Assembly (NCBI RefSeq): GCF_000217915.1
Contig: NZ_AFOZ01000042.1
Location: 17,249 to 81,248, forward strand
Source of the DNA: Shewanella sp. HN-41
Lineage (GTDB): Bacteria; Pseudomonadota; Gammaproteobacteria; Enterobacterales; Shewanellaceae
Length of the DNA: 64,000 nucleotides
Direction: 5' to 3'
This document shows positions 36,847 to 46,345 of this stretch, piece by piece. Every line of letters begins with the position of its first letter. The first letter of the stretch is position 1. The position numbers and the translations under genes were made by a program. The notes under the pieces are model-generated. The model made no database searches. It was not told where the DNA came from and worked only from the letters and a program-made list of their open reading frames with translations.

Positions 36847-38700
36847 TTGAGTTCAACACTTCCCTTAATATTAGCGGGGCCAATGCTGCGCCACTGCGAT
36901 GCCTCACACTTTACCCTGTGGTTTGTCAGTCGCGAGCCCTTAACTGAGCTTAAGTTACACCTAGGCGAGCAAGCATATCCGTTACAGGATACAGATTTGT
37001 ATCATGTGCCACTCGGACAACATGCCCATCAATACCTTGTTACCCTGTCGCGTCCAGAGTTACTCACACCCAATAGCGTCACGAGCTACCAAGTATTCGC
37101 CGCCCAACATGGGGATATTTTTGCTGCCATAAACCAGCTGAACTACGGCCAGGCTGCTATGCCAAGCCTGCGTTTCACTCCCCAATTAACCCATATTTGC
37201 CATGGTTCTTGCCGTAACCCCCATCACCATAGTGACGATGCTTTAGTCGCCGCCGATGCACGATTATCACAGATAATAGAGAGCAACTTAGACGAACGCC
37301 CGGCCCTGATTATGCTCAGCGGCGATCAGGTCTATGTGGATGATATTGCAGGCCCCATGCTATGTGCTATCGGCCAAGTGATAGAACTACTCGGCCTTAA
37401 TCATGAGTTATTTGAAGGGGCGAACATCCAAGGTAGCCAAGACATTCGCTACCGCCCAGAGGGGCTATATCAGCGGCATAAAAACCTACTACCCCATACC
37501 CAGTATCCCGCCAAAACCGCACTGTGGCATTGGTATCGTAATCACCCGATTTTTACCTCTTCGATCGCCGAAAATCACTTAGTCAGCCTCAGTGAAGTCA
37601 TCGCACTGTATCTACTCACTTGGTCGCCCGAACTATGGGATCTCGTCAATATTCCCAGGGACGTTGAGGGTCTAACACCCTCCCATAGCGCACGTTGGCG
37701 CAAGGAATGGCAGCACTTACTCGCCTTTAAAGCGGGACTGAAACAAGTCAGGCGCTTTATGGCACATATTCCGGTTTATATGATGTTTGATGACCATGAC
37801 ATCACAGACGATTGGAACCTCACCGCCAAATGGGAGCAAGCCGCATACGAGCATGCATTTTCGAAGCGTATTATTGGCAATGCCTTGATTGGCTATGTTT
37901 TATTTCAAGGGCTTGGCAATGCACCAGATAAGTTTTCTAAAGAGATCAGGCCATTATTGGATGCTTTTTTTAAGCAGCCACAGGCCAAACTACAGGATGA
38001 GCTTATCGATCAACTGCTGCAATTTGAGCAGTGGCATTACACTCTAGACACTTTTCCCAAACTGGTAGTGCTCGATATCCGCACCCGCCGCTGGCGTAGT
38101 GAATCAAATCTGGCAAAACCCTCAGGTCTAATGGATTGGGAAGCCCTGATGGACTTGCAACAGGAGTTACTCGGTCAGTCTAAGGTCATTATTGTCTCAC
38201 CGGCACCGATGTTTGGGGTCAAATTGATTGAAGCAGTGCAACGCACGGCCACCTTGATGGGGGCATCTCTCCTCGTGGACGCCGAAAACTGGATGGCTCA
38301 CCCTGGTGCCGCTAACAGCCTACTGAGTATTTTTATGCACCGTAAAACACCGGAGCAATTTGTGATCCTCTCCGGCGATGTACATTACTCCTTCGCCTAT
38401 GACATCGGCATCCGCTTTCGGCGTAGTAGCCCCCAAATTTACCAGATCACCTGTAGCGGTATTAAAAACCAATTCCCCGAAAAGCTCCTGCCCCTTTTCG
38501 ACAAACTCAACGGTTGGTTTTATGGTCATTTTTCACCGTTAAACCTACTGACTAAACGCAAACGCTTGTTGATCCGAGGTAGACGCCCCAATGGCGAGCC
38601 AAGCAAACGTTTAGTCAATCGGAGTGGCATAGGCATCTTGACCTTGGCAGATAATGGTGCGCCGACAAAAAATCGCTGTTTTACATGGAGATATGAGTGA
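36847..38700 (+). CDS. PhoD-like alkaline phosphatase/metallophosphatase family protein
   Basis: A 617-residue protein of the PhoD-like phosphatase group. It has an N-terminal beta-rich domain (LRHCDASHFTLWFVSREPLTELKLHLG split), then the metal-site motifs HICHGSCRNPHHHSDD, MLSGDQVYVDD, MMFDDHDITDDWN and VILSGDVHYSFAYDI, which hold the Asp, Asn and His ligands of the family. There is no signal peptide, so it is probably cytoplasmic, unlike secreted PhoD. The start codon is TTG at 36847 with AAAAGG upstream. Divergent from the SDR gene. Natural substrate unknown. Confidence 0.85.
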   Translation: MSSTLPLILAGPMLRHCDASHFTLWFVSREPLTELKLHLGEQAYPLQDTDLYHVPLGQHAHQYLVTLSRPELLTPNSVTSYQVFAAQHGDIFAAINQLNYGQAAMPSLRFTPQLTHICHGSCRNPHHHSDDALVAADARLSQIIESNLDERPALIMLSGDQVYVDDIAGPMLCAIGQVIELLGLNHELFEGANIQGSQDIRYRPEGLYQRHKNLLPHTQYPAKTALWHWYRNHPIFTSSIAENHLVSLSEVIALYLLTWSPELWDLVNIPRDVEGLTPSHSARWRKEWQHLLAFKAGLKQVRRFMAHIPVYMMFDDHDITDDWNLTAKWEQAAYEHAFSKRIIGNALIGYVLFQGLGNAPDKFSKEIRPLLDAFFKQPQAKLQDELIDQLLQFEQWHYTLDTFPKLVVLDIRTRRWRSESNLAKPSGLMDWEALMDLQQELLGQSKVIIVSPAPMFGVKLIEAVQRTATLMGASLLVDAENWMAHPGAANSLLSIFMHRKTPEQFVILSGDVHYSFAYDIGIRFRRSSPQIYQITCSGIKNQFPEKLLPLFDKLNGWFYGHFSPLNLLTKRKRLLIRGRRPNGEPSKRLVNRSGIGILTLADNGAPTKNRCFTWRYE

Positions 38701-39041
38701 AACCCTATTCGAGCCACCTAAACAAAAGTAACGACTCATACGGGCTTATCTCGGGGATTAGCGCGCTAAGCCTAAAAACACCGAATATCTAAGCCCTATT
38801 CCTGTCGCCCCTAAATAGCCGTTTCGAATTGTAGATCACTTTATAGGGCAAGCCGGATATCGGTAAGCAGGCCCCCTGCGCCATGGTGAGCATCGCATAG
38901 CGATACGCTGCGAACGAGAGCCATGGAGGGCGAACTGGCTTTTGTGTATGGATACATTTGGCGTGGTGGTGCCCTCAGGGAAGAGTTAATGGCGTACCTG
39001 CGTGCGATACCCTGCGATGTAGCATAATTAAGAACAGTTAG
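38701..39041. other. Intergenic region with a structured repeat-like sequence
   Basis: 341 bases between convergent genes. The stretch 38850-38955 is rich in short complementary blocks (AGCC...GGCT outer pair, GCGCCATGG and CCATGGAGGGCG, CGCATAGCG-type) and looks like a degenerate intergenic repeat of the palindromic kind. No terminator with a T tract and no ORF are clear. A second copy is not visible in this window. Confidence 0.35.
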
Positions 39042-39986
39042 TTAGGTGGACATAATGCTTGGCGCTGACGCAAGCATAAATCCTTCACATTGAATATCGT
39101 GATAAATCCCACTCACAGGGTCGATAAACCGCAAACGCTGCGCCATCAATTTGAGCGGCTGAGTAAAGTCATCCGGCCCTTTAGGTAATAACCTTGGATA
39201 AAATCTGTCATTTAATAATGGCATACCGAGACTGAGCATATGCACACGCAACTGATGGGTTTTGCCCGTAATAGGGCTGAGGTGGAATAAGCCTACATCC
39301 CCCTCGATTGCCACAAGGCTGATCTCAGAGTGGGTATTCGCGTCCCCTTCAACCACTTGCATAATAAAACTCGGTTCACTCGGCTGCATACGGTTTTTCA
39401 CCGTCCAATGCAGCGGCAATGACAAACAGCCCTTTCGATATTGCTCAATAATGTTGGGAGTCAGTTTGGCCATCGCTTGATAATCTTTACGGATAACATC
39501 GTCGACAAAGAGTTGGTGGTACAAGTGCCGGGTTTGGGGTCGAGTGGTCATCAAGATCACCCCTGCGGTTTCACGGTCTAACCTGTGGGCTGGCGCGATC
39601 GTCTCGATACCAGTTCGCAATCTTAATCTGTGCACTAGGCACTCATTGACATAGTTACCGCTTGGGGTCACTGGTAAAAAGTGTGGTTTATAGGCCAAGA
39701 TGACATTTTCATCCTGAAAGAGGATCTGCTCTTCGAAGGGAACCAGAGTTTCCACAGGCACTTCGCGGTAATAATATACCCGCGCCGTTGGCCGATATGC
39801 CGAGTCTAATTTAATGACACTGCCATCCTGCCAGTGCACTTTGCCATCGAGGATCCGTTGTCGCCACACCTCCTCACCTATACGCGCAAAATGGGTCGCG
39901 AGAAAGGCAAACACGGTTGATTTATCGGTAACCTCCCTTGGGAGTACCACATAGGAGGGCTGAGCTGCGCGGGCGGTTTGAGTCAT
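39042..39986 (-). CDS. RluA-family RNA pseudouridine synthase
   Basis: A 314-residue pseudouridine synthase of the RluA class, which isomerises specific uridines in rRNA or tRNA. The catalytic Asp is in APAHRLDRETAGVILMTT (about residue 140). The other class motifs are YKPHFLPVTPSG near residue 105 and the C-terminal ITGKTHQLRVHMLSLGMPLLNDRFYP. An N-terminal S4-like region may be present in the first ~90 residues (VWRQRILDGKVHW). The exact modified site cannot be assigned from sequence. The gene stands alone between convergent and tandem neighbours. Confidence 0.9.
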   Translation of the reverse strand: MTQTARAAQPSYVVLPREVTDKSTVFAFLATHFARIGEEVWRQRILDGKVHWQDGSVIKLDSAYRPTARVYYYREVPVETLVPFEEQILFQDENVILAYKPHFLPVTPSGNYVNECLVHRLRLRTGIETIAPAHRLDRETAGVILMTTRPQTRHLYHQLFVDDVIRKDYQAMAKLTPNIIEQYRKGCLSLPLHWTVKNRMQPSEPSFIMQVVEGDANTHSEISLVAIEGDVGLFHLSPITGKTHQLRVHMLSLGMPLLNDRFYPRLLPKGPDDFTQPLKLMAQRLRFIDPVSGIYHDIQCEGFMLASAPSIMST

Positions 39987-40038
39987 ATAAAAAAATAGCG
40001 GCCAAATACAGCCGCTATTTTAGCCCCGATGCGGTTTT

Positions 40039-40614
40039 TCAGTCCACATGGGACTTGATAAGTTGCAGCACAAAATCCATGGTTTTATGGCAGTCGGGTT
40101 GGTTCACTAGTAAGAGTTTATCCTTGTTATACATAGGTAATACCTCTAGCCAGCGCTGACTTACCCAAGCCGCATCCTCTAAATGTACTTGGGAGTAGAG
40201 TTCGAGCAAATCCGGGTTCACCTCATAAAATTGCTCGAGTGCGGCGCTGATCAATTCAAACTCACCTTCGATGGGCTCCTCCTGCCAGTTACGGCAAGGC
40301 AAAGTACGGGACATCCACAGTTTATCTTTAGCCTGTGCCGCCGAGAGTATGCTGACCCGCTGCCGCCCTTCGAGCACTATGCTGAGTGAATCATCTTCAA
40401 GCTGGTTAAAATCGATGATATCGCATTGGGTAGCGGTAGGATAACAGGGAGGACTGCCCCGCGGCCGCATCGCCGCAAAGGCCAAATCGTATCTACCTTT
40501 TAACACATCTGCGACCATTCGTAGATGACCAGGTTCGACCACGCGGACCTCAATCCTTCCCTGTGGCAGTAACAAGGCATCGCGCATAATTAACGCCATT
40601 TCTCGTGTTTGCAT
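40039..40614 (-). CDS. Stand-alone LON substrate-binding domain protein
   Basis: A 191-residue cytoplasmic protein resembling the N-terminal substrate-binding domain of Lon protease without ATPase or protease parts. It shows ALLLPQGRIEVRVVEPGHLRMV, then YDLAFAAMRPRG, CDIIDFNQLEDDSLSIVLEGRQRV, and helical C-terminal segments. The ATG at 40614 is chosen because a perfect AGGAGGT lies 5 bases upstream; the frame is open to 40656 but has no such site. Stand-alone LON-domain proteins are of uncertain function, possibly adaptors. Confidence 0.8.
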   Translation of the reverse strand: MQTREMALIMRDALLLPQGRIEVRVVEPGHLRMVADVLKGRYDLAFAAMRPRGSPPCYPTATQCDIIDFNQLEDDSLSIVLEGRQRVSILSAAQAKDKLWMSRTLPCRNWQEEPIEGEFELISAALEQFYEVNPDLLELYSQVHLEDAAWVSQRWLEVLPMYNKDKLLLVNQPDCHKTMDFVLQLIKSHVD

Positions 40615-40759
40615 AGCAACCTCCTGCCCCTCAAATAGAAGGAAACGGCCATCCACTCGCTCGTATTCCCTATTAACTTAGAGTGTAGCAGGAGAAATAA
40701 TTTCCTTCCTAAAGCCGCTGAGTACAAAAAAGAATTTTGTGTTCGGTATACTCACAGGT

Positions 40760-41815
40760 CTAAAAATGCTCGAGCCTTTCCAGTAAATTCCCCTTAGCGA
40801 TCACCTCGGCAAACTCCTCACCTAGGCGCTCACTCAAGGCCACTGAGGTTCGCCAATATTTGATACGTTGCGCCGTATCCAATTGCTTAAAGTCCTCTCT
40901 GTCGGGAATTTTGCCAAAGGGCAGCGATGCGACAAACTCAGCCGTTGGCGCTAACACTAAGGCATTATGGTAATGGCCTCGCCCTCGACGCCAACTTAAG
41001 GATTTATCAAACCAACCTGGGCTGATGGTCGGATAAAAATGCGGATACAGGGTTAATCCCTTGGCATGGGATAAAGGTAAATCAAAGTGATAGTCGGTAA
41101 TGCCGCCATCATAATATTGACCATCGGCCACGCCCTCGATTCTGGACACAGGTGCGAGCAACAAAGGGATAGACCCAGTGGCCAACATGACGTCATTCAC
41201 ATTGGCAGTGGTTAATTTGGCCTGTTGGCTCGGTAAATCCGTGAGTTGTAAAAAAGGCGATGCCGCGACTTGTTGACTAAAAACCACACGCTCAAAATGC
41301 CAGGCTAAACTCCTGCGACTCACAAGGTTGGTTGCCGCCGTGAGCGCTAAGCCTGCCGCGAGGGGGAGTTTATGGGTAAGACGATTTAAATGCTTGCCAC
41401 GACATACGACTAAATGGCTATGAATATAGGGATGACTCACCATTTCCCCACCGCCACGCGTGCCTAAAATCCCCTGCACTACGCCCTTAACTTGGGTACT
41501 AACTTCCTGCGGTGTTGGCACGGTTTCATAGTGCTGGCCAATATAGTAATCCTCTAAACGCCCGTAGGCTTGTAGTGGATCCTGCTGTGCCAAACAGGCT
41601 AAACGCCATGCCCCCGACGAAGCACCTAAGGTATAAAGCGGTGTCTTGCGCTGTTTAAAAAATTCCGAGAAGAGATACTTATCAAGACCCGCAATCCCTA
41701 ACCATTTTGGTCCGCCGGATGCGGCCAATAGTTGTGTAAAAGCATCGGGATGCAAACCTTGCTCCCTGATGACGTTAAAGGCCGTAGGGCCAGCAAGAAA
41801 GCGTAATGCGGGCAA
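40760..41815 (-). CDS. Patatin-like phospholipase
   Basis: A 351-residue protein of the patatin-like phospholipase family. The oxyanion-hole glycines are in AASGGPKWLG (about 32), the nucleophile in LGASSGAWRL (GxSxG, about 65), and the catalytic Asp in YYDGGITDYHF (about 235), giving the Ser-Asp dyad. No signal peptide, so it probably acts in the cytoplasm on lipids or acyl esters. Divergent from the TonB-dependent receptor with 262 bases between. Substrate unknown. Confidence 0.87.
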   Translation of the reverse strand: MPALRFLAGPTAFNVIREQGLHPDAFTQLLAASGGPKWLGIAGLDKYLFSEFFKQRKTPLYTLGASSGAWRLACLAQQDPLQAYGRLEDYYIGQHYETVPTPQEVSTQVKGVVQGILGTRGGGEMVSHPYIHSHLVVCRGKHLNRLTHKLPLAAGLALTAATNLVSRRSLAWHFERVVFSQQVAASPFLQLTDLPSQQAKLTTANVNDVMLATGSIPLLLAPVSRIEGVADGQYYDGGITDYHFDLPLSHAKGLTLYPHFYPTISPGWFDKSLSWRRGRGHYHNALVLAPTAEFVASLPFGKIPDREDFKQLDTAQRIKYWRTSVALSERLGEEFAEVIAKGNLLERLEHF

Positions 41816-42018
41816 AACTCAACTCCTTAAATTGCCTCAAACCTGAGGTTTACTGTCATTAAAGCACAGCCGTCGATAGCGATAAACCTTCAGCACGAAC
41901 AATGGATCTTGATGATTTTATTCACTTCACTAATCACGCCCTAAGTGGCGATATATTCGACTGGCTTTGTGTAATTATCTAGAACAGTAAGCTCTGAGTT
42001 AGCACTTTTCTGTCTAGG

Positions 42019-42034
42019 TGTAACAATTGTTACA
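42019..42034. promoter_or_regulatory. 16-bp perfect palindrome upstream of the TonB receptor
   Basis: TGTAACAATTGTTACA is a perfect dyad, 44 bases before the ATG at 42078. Part of it (ATTGTTAC) recurs at 42057-42064. It looks like an operator; it is unlike the Fur box and has only partial likeness to TyrR-type TGTAA-TTACA sites. The bound regulator is unknown. Confidence 0.6.
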
Positions 42035-42077
42035 GTGATAACCTTCGTCCTATCAAATTGTTACTTTCGTTGGTTCA

Positions 42078-44513
42078 ATGTTTTCCCACCCTAAAGGTTA
42101 CTCCACATTGAGAGGTTTTATGCGTCCAGCCGTTATCGCATTAGCAGTATCTTCAACTTTGGTTTTTCCTGTCGTACAAGCAGAAGAACAGGCCAGCAAC
42201 TTTGAAAAAATTGAAGTCGTCGGCTCGCGGATCGCCCTGCGTACAGCGACCGACAGCGTCGCCCCCGTCGACATTATCACCGCCGAGCAGCTCGAATCGA
42301 CCGGCATGACTGAAACCGCTAAAGCACTGCAATTTGCCGCGCCAAGTTACAGTTTTCCCTTCTCATCGGTGACCGATGGCTCCGATGCGGTGCGTCCTGC
42401 CAGCTTACGTGGCCTATCGCCCGACCACACCTTAGTACTCGTTAACGGCAAACGTCGCCACGGCTCGGCGCTGGTGCATTTAAGTGGCACTGTGGGTAAA
42501 GGTTCATCTAACGTCGACTTAAACGCTATCCCTCTGACGGCGATTAAGCGTATCGAAATTCTGCGTGATGGTGCCTCGGCGCAATATGGCTCAGACGCGA
42601 TTGCCGGCGTTATCAACGTAGTATTAAAGGACAGCGACCAAGGCGGTAGCATCTCGGCCCAAGCGGGACAAACCTATCTTGGGGATGGCGAGCAATGGCG
42701 TGTCGGCGTGAACCATGGGATCAGCTTAAATAACAACGGTTTTGTGAATATTGGTGTCGAAGCCCACCATAAAAACAGCACCAACCGCGCCGGCTTAGAT
42801 CCACGCCAACAATACCCTAAGCTGCCCGACGGCTCGGATGACCCACGCGAAGCGACTTTCAACCGTAAGAGCCACCAAGTGGGCGATGCGGAATACGATA
42901 ACCTAGGTCTATTTATCAACGCGGCGCAGTCCTTCTCAAACGACAGCAAACTCTATGCCTTTGGTGGCATTAGCCAGCGTGAAACAAAGTCCGGTGCGTT
43001 CTATCGCCGCGCACTCGATGCCCGTAACTTGACCGAGCTTTATCCCGACGGTTTTTTACCACAGATAAATCCTAAGATCATCGACTCATCGTTAGTGCTT
43101 GGCTATGAGTTCGGTCTCGGTGAATGGAATATCGACACCTCAGCTGGCTATGGCGGTAACTCGTTTGAATACAACATTGTAAACACACTAAACGCATCAC
43201 TCGGCCCTGACAGCCCGACGGAATTCGATGCGGGCACCCTGTCCACCAGCGAAGCGAACCTGAATATCGATGCCTCACGTTACTATAACTTTGTGAATGA
43301 CTCAGATATTTTAGTCGCGACGGGTGTCTCTTGGCGCCAAAATGGTTATCAGATTGAGGCGGGCGAACCAAGTTCATACATCAATGGCGGTTATGATAAC
43401 CGCGCAGCGGGTAGCCAAGGCTTCACCGGCTTTACTCCCGAGTCTGAAGTCGATGAAACCCGTGACAATACCGGCGTTTATGTCGAGCTTGAAAACCAAT
43501 TAACCCCTGAGTTTTATTGGGCGGTGGCGCTGCGTTACGAAAACTATTCTGACTTTGGTGGCAACACCAGTTGGAAACTCGCGGGGCGCTATGACTTCAC
43601 CGATAACTTAGCCCTGCGCGGTACAGTGAACACTGGCTTTAGGGCGCCGAGCGTACAACAGCTGTACTTCAGCAATATCTCTACCCTGTTTAATCCGGAT
43701 CCCACCACGGGTCAGTTAGTGCCAACTGAGTCTGGCACTTTCAACACCCTATCGCCAGTGACCAAAGCACTGGGTATTAATGAGCTAGATCCCGAACTAT
43801 CCCAATCATTTAGCTTAGGCTTGGTATACACCAATGATACGGGTTTAGCGCTGACATTAGATGCCTATCAAATCTCCATCGATGATCGGATTATTCTGTC
43901 GAGCTCAGTGACGCCTAATGATTCGCCCGCCGTAGCGGCGGCGCTAGCGGGCACCAATGCGGAATCGGCGCGCTTCTTTATCAACGCCGTCGATACTCGT
44001 ACTCGCGGCGTCGATCTAGTGGTCAGCCAAGATTTTGATCTCGGCAATTGGGGGGATTTTCGCGCCAACTTAGCCTATGCCTATAATAAAACTGAAATCC
44101 AAGATATTAATTTCCCTGAGATTTTGGATGGACTCGGCCCTAAACTCTTCGACCGTATCGAACAAACTCGCATGACCTCGGCGACGCCGCATAATACCGG
44201 TAACCTAGGGCTGACCCATGAGTTAGGTGACTTTAAGACTAATATTCGCCTCAGCTATTTCGGCGATTACACTGTGGGTTACTCAACGGGAGATGTGAAT
44301 TACAGCGACCAATGGGTGATGGATTTATCCGTGCGCTACGCCGCCACCGATGCCTTAAGCTTCACCGCTGGTGTGCAAAACTTGTTTGATGTGTATCCTG
44401 AAAAACGCCCAGATGACAATAACTTCAACGGTATTTTCGTCTATCCATTAACCAATACGCCGTTTGGATTTAATGGGGGTTACTACTTCCTCGAGGCCAA
44501 GTACACTTACTAA
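42078..44513 (+). CDS. TonB-dependent outer-membrane receptor
   Basis: An 811-residue TonB-dependent receptor (or 797 from the ATG at 42120, which has GAGAGG before it and starts the signal peptide MRPAVIALAVSSTLVFPVVQA directly). The plug domain holds FEKIEVVGSR, followed by PVDIITAEQLESTGMTETAKAL and LRGLSPDHTLVLVNGKRRHG, then RIEILRDGASAQYGSDAIAGVINVV. A 22-strand barrel ends GYYFLEAKYTY. It imports a nutrient such as a chelate or oligomer with TonB-ExbBD energy. The substrate cannot be inferred. A perfect palindrome lies upstream. It is followed by a YhcH-family gene, possibly a carbohydrate hint. Confidence 0.95.
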   Translation: MFSHPKGYSTLRGFMRPAVIALAVSSTLVFPVVQAEEQASNFEKIEVVGSRIALRTATDSVAPVDIITAEQLESTGMTETAKALQFAAPSYSFPFSSVTDGSDAVRPASLRGLSPDHTLVLVNGKRRHGSALVHLSGTVGKGSSNVDLNAIPLTAIKRIEILRDGASAQYGSDAIAGVINVVLKDSDQGGSISAQAGQTYLGDGEQWRVGVNHGISLNNNGFVNIGVEAHHKNSTNRAGLDPRQQYPKLPDGSDDPREATFNRKSHQVGDAEYDNLGLFINAAQSFSNDSKLYAFGGISQRETKSGAFYRRALDARNLTELYPDGFLPQINPKIIDSSLVLGYEFGLGEWNIDTSAGYGGNSFEYNIVNTLNASLGPDSPTEFDAGTLSTSEANLNIDASRYYNFVNDSDILVATGVSWRQNGYQIEAGEPSSYINGGYDNRAAGSQGFTGFTPESEVDETRDNTGVYVELENQLTPEFYWAVALRYENYSDFGGNTSWKLAGRYDFTDNLALRGTVNTGFRAPSVQQLYFSNISTLFNPDPTTGQLVPTESGTFNTLSPVTKALGINELDPELSQSFSLGLVYTNDTGLALTLDAYQISIDDRIILSSSVTPNDSPAVAAALAGTNAESARFFINAVDTRTRGVDLVVSQDFDLGNWGDFRANLAYAYNKTEIQDINFPEILDGLGPKLFDRIEQTRMTSATPHNTGNLGLTHELGDFKTNIRLSYFGDYTVGYSTGDVNYSDQWVMDLSVRYAATDALSFTAGVQNLFDVYPEKRPDDNNFNGIFVYPLTNTPFGFNGGYYFLEAKYTY

Positions 44514-44526
44514 GCCACAAACAATG

Positions 44527-44554
44527 AAAACAGGCCATAAATGGCCTGTTTTTT
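44527..44554 (+). terminator. Terminator of the TonB receptor gene
   Basis: 12-bp stem AAAACAGGCCAT / ATGGCCTGTTTT with loop AA, the right arm running into a total of six T. Confidence 0.9.
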
Positions 44555-44639
44555 ATGTCTAAAGTTTATGTTCTAACGGCGGTGAACTGATTATAATCTT
44601 TACAATTCACTCATTTACTTACGCCATGTCGAGTACCCC

Positions 44640-45101
44640 ATGATTGTCGATACTTTAGCTAATCGCCATATTTATCAATCCTTAAGCCCACGTCTAGCCA
44701 CCGCATTAGCACATCTTGCCACCACAGACTTTAGCCAACTGCCCGTGGGCAATTATCCCCTCGATGGCGATGATATTTTCGTGATAGTCAATGACTACCA
44801 AACCAAGCCACAATCGACCGAACCCTTTGAAGTACATCAAAAATATATCGATGTGCAGTATGTGGTCAGTGGTGAAGAAGAATTTGGCTATCTACCATTA
44901 GCCGACCAAACACCGTCTAAACCTTATTTCGATAAGCACGACTACGCCGAGTTCGATTATGAGTCAAACAGGGCCAATGCCTCGTATATCAAACTCAAAG
45001 CAGGCATGTTTGCGCTCTTTTTCCCCGGCGACATGCATATGCCGGGCACGGGCGATATTGCCACTCCTGTACGTAAAGTCGTGATAAAAGTGAAGATTTA
45101 A
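44640..45101 (+). CDS. YhcH/YjgK/YiaL-family protein (DUF386 cupin-like)
   Basis: A 153-residue protein of the YhcH/EbgC family. It has NYPLDGDDIFVIVNDYQTKP, FEVHQKYIDVQYVVSGEEEFG, and MFALFFPGDMHMPG, the last with the conserved histidine of the beta-sandwich metal site. E. coli members belong to sialic acid or beta-galactoside loci and act on sugar anomers or related tautomers. No sugar operon surrounds it here, so its substrate is unknown. The ATG follows GTCGAGTACCCC, a weak ribosome site. Confidence 0.88.
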   Translation: MIVDTLANRHIYQSLSPRLATALAHLATTDFSQLPVGNYPLDGDDIFVIVNDYQTKPQSTEPFEVHQKYIDVQYVVSGEEEFGYLPLADQTPSKPYFDKHDYAEFDYESNRANASYIKLKAGMFALFFPGDMHMPGTGDIATPVRKVVIKVKI

Positions 45102-45244
45102 GCCTTAAGCAATACTTGCCGAACCTCAGCTCAGTATTTTTAGCGTAATAGCGACTTAAGGGCGCAGTGATATGCGCTTTGGCTATTTCCGAATCGAGTC
45201 AAATATTGTTAAAATTGCCATAAATTTAAAGGAGAGTCCCTGAA

Positions 45245-46165
45245 ATGCCTATTTACGTTGTCGGTCACAAGATCCCCGATTCTGATTCAATCTGCGGTGC
45301 TATCGCGTTAGCCTATTTAAAAAACCAAATCGGTGAAGAAGCCATTGCCGCACGTTTAGGTGAATTGTCACCCGAAACCGCCTTTATTCTGGAGCGTTTC
45401 GGCTTCGAAGCACCAGAATACAAAACCAGCTACGCTGGCGAGCAGGTGTATATCGTTGACCATTCAGAGTTGACCCAAGCACCAGACGATATCGCTAAGG
45501 CGACTATCGTCGGGATTGTCGATCACCATAAACTGGGCGATCTGACCACTGATACGCCATTAGAGTGCTGGATCCGCCCAGTCGGTTGTAGCAACACTGT
45601 CATCAAGATGATGTACGACTTTTACCAAGTGGCGATCCCAAAAAATATCGCTGGCATCATGATGTGCGCCATCCTAAGCGACACTGTGATATTCAAATCA
45701 CCAACATGCACCACTGCCGACATTCGCTGCGTTGAAGCCTTAGCCGAAATCGCAGGCATCGAAGATTTTAAAGCGCTGGGCATGGAAATGTTCAAAGTCA
45801 AATCTGCCGTTGAAGGCACTCCAGCACGCGACCTCGTTATGCGTGACTTTAAAGACTTCAATATGAACGGTAACTTAGTCGGTATCGGTCAGTTAGAAGT
45901 GATTGACCTGTCAGTATTTGATGATATTAAGGCAGGATTAGAAGCCGATATCAAAGCACTGAAAGTGGAAGGCAATCGCCACAGCGTTTTGTTGCTGCTG
46001 ACCGATATTATGAAAGAAGGCTCAGAACTGTTAGTGATTTCTGATGATGCCGACTTGATCAATCGTGCCTATGGCAAGACCCCAATCGATGGCAAAGTGT
46101 GGTTAGACGGCGTACTAAGCCGTAAGAAACAAGTGGTACCACAACTGCAAGCCGCCTTCGCTTAA
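45245..46165 (+). CDS. ppaC: Manganese-dependent inorganic pyrophosphatase (family II)
   Basis: A 306-residue DHH/DHHA2 phosphoesterase that hydrolyses pyrophosphate in the cytoplasm. Motifs in order are VVGHKIPDSDSICGAIAL (His, Asp, Asp metal ligands), YIVDHSE, IVGIVDHHKLGD (DHH motif), MMCAILSDTVIFKSP and the C-terminal DGVLSRKKQVVPQL with the substrate-binding SRKKQ. The length matches family II enzymes. TAAAGGAGAGTCCCTGAA precedes the ATG, a strong ribosome site. Stand-alone gene with its own terminator. Confidence 0.97.
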   Translation: MPIYVVGHKIPDSDSICGAIALAYLKNQIGEEAIAARLGELSPETAFILERFGFEAPEYKTSYAGEQVYIVDHSELTQAPDDIAKATIVGIVDHHKLGDLTTDTPLECWIRPVGCSNTVIKMMYDFYQVAIPKNIAGIMMCAILSDTVIFKSPTCTTADIRCVEALAEIAGIEDFKALGMEMFKVKSAVEGTPARDLVMRDFKDFNMNGNLVGIGQLEVIDLSVFDDIKAGLEADIKALKVEGNRHSVLLLLTDIMKEGSELLVISDDADLINRAYGKTPIDGKVWLDGVLSRKKQVVPQLQAAFA

Positions 46166-46185
46166 TCACGATGAGAAATACCGAG

Positions 46186-46208
46186 GGCCGAACTAGTTCG
46201 GCCTTTTT
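46186..46208 (+). terminator. Terminator of ppaC
   Basis: Perfect 8-bp stem GGCCGAAC / GTTCGGCC with loop TA followed by five to six T. Confidence 0.9.
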
Positions 46209-46345
46209 TATTTCCGCCACATCGGCCGTTAAGCTAGCTGTTCTAGCACTAATAATCCTAGATGAAACTTTGCTCATAAACCTATCCAGAGGTTTAGTGT
46301 GGCGAGTATGATTGGCTCATCTAGCGTAAATATTGCCTTAATCCC

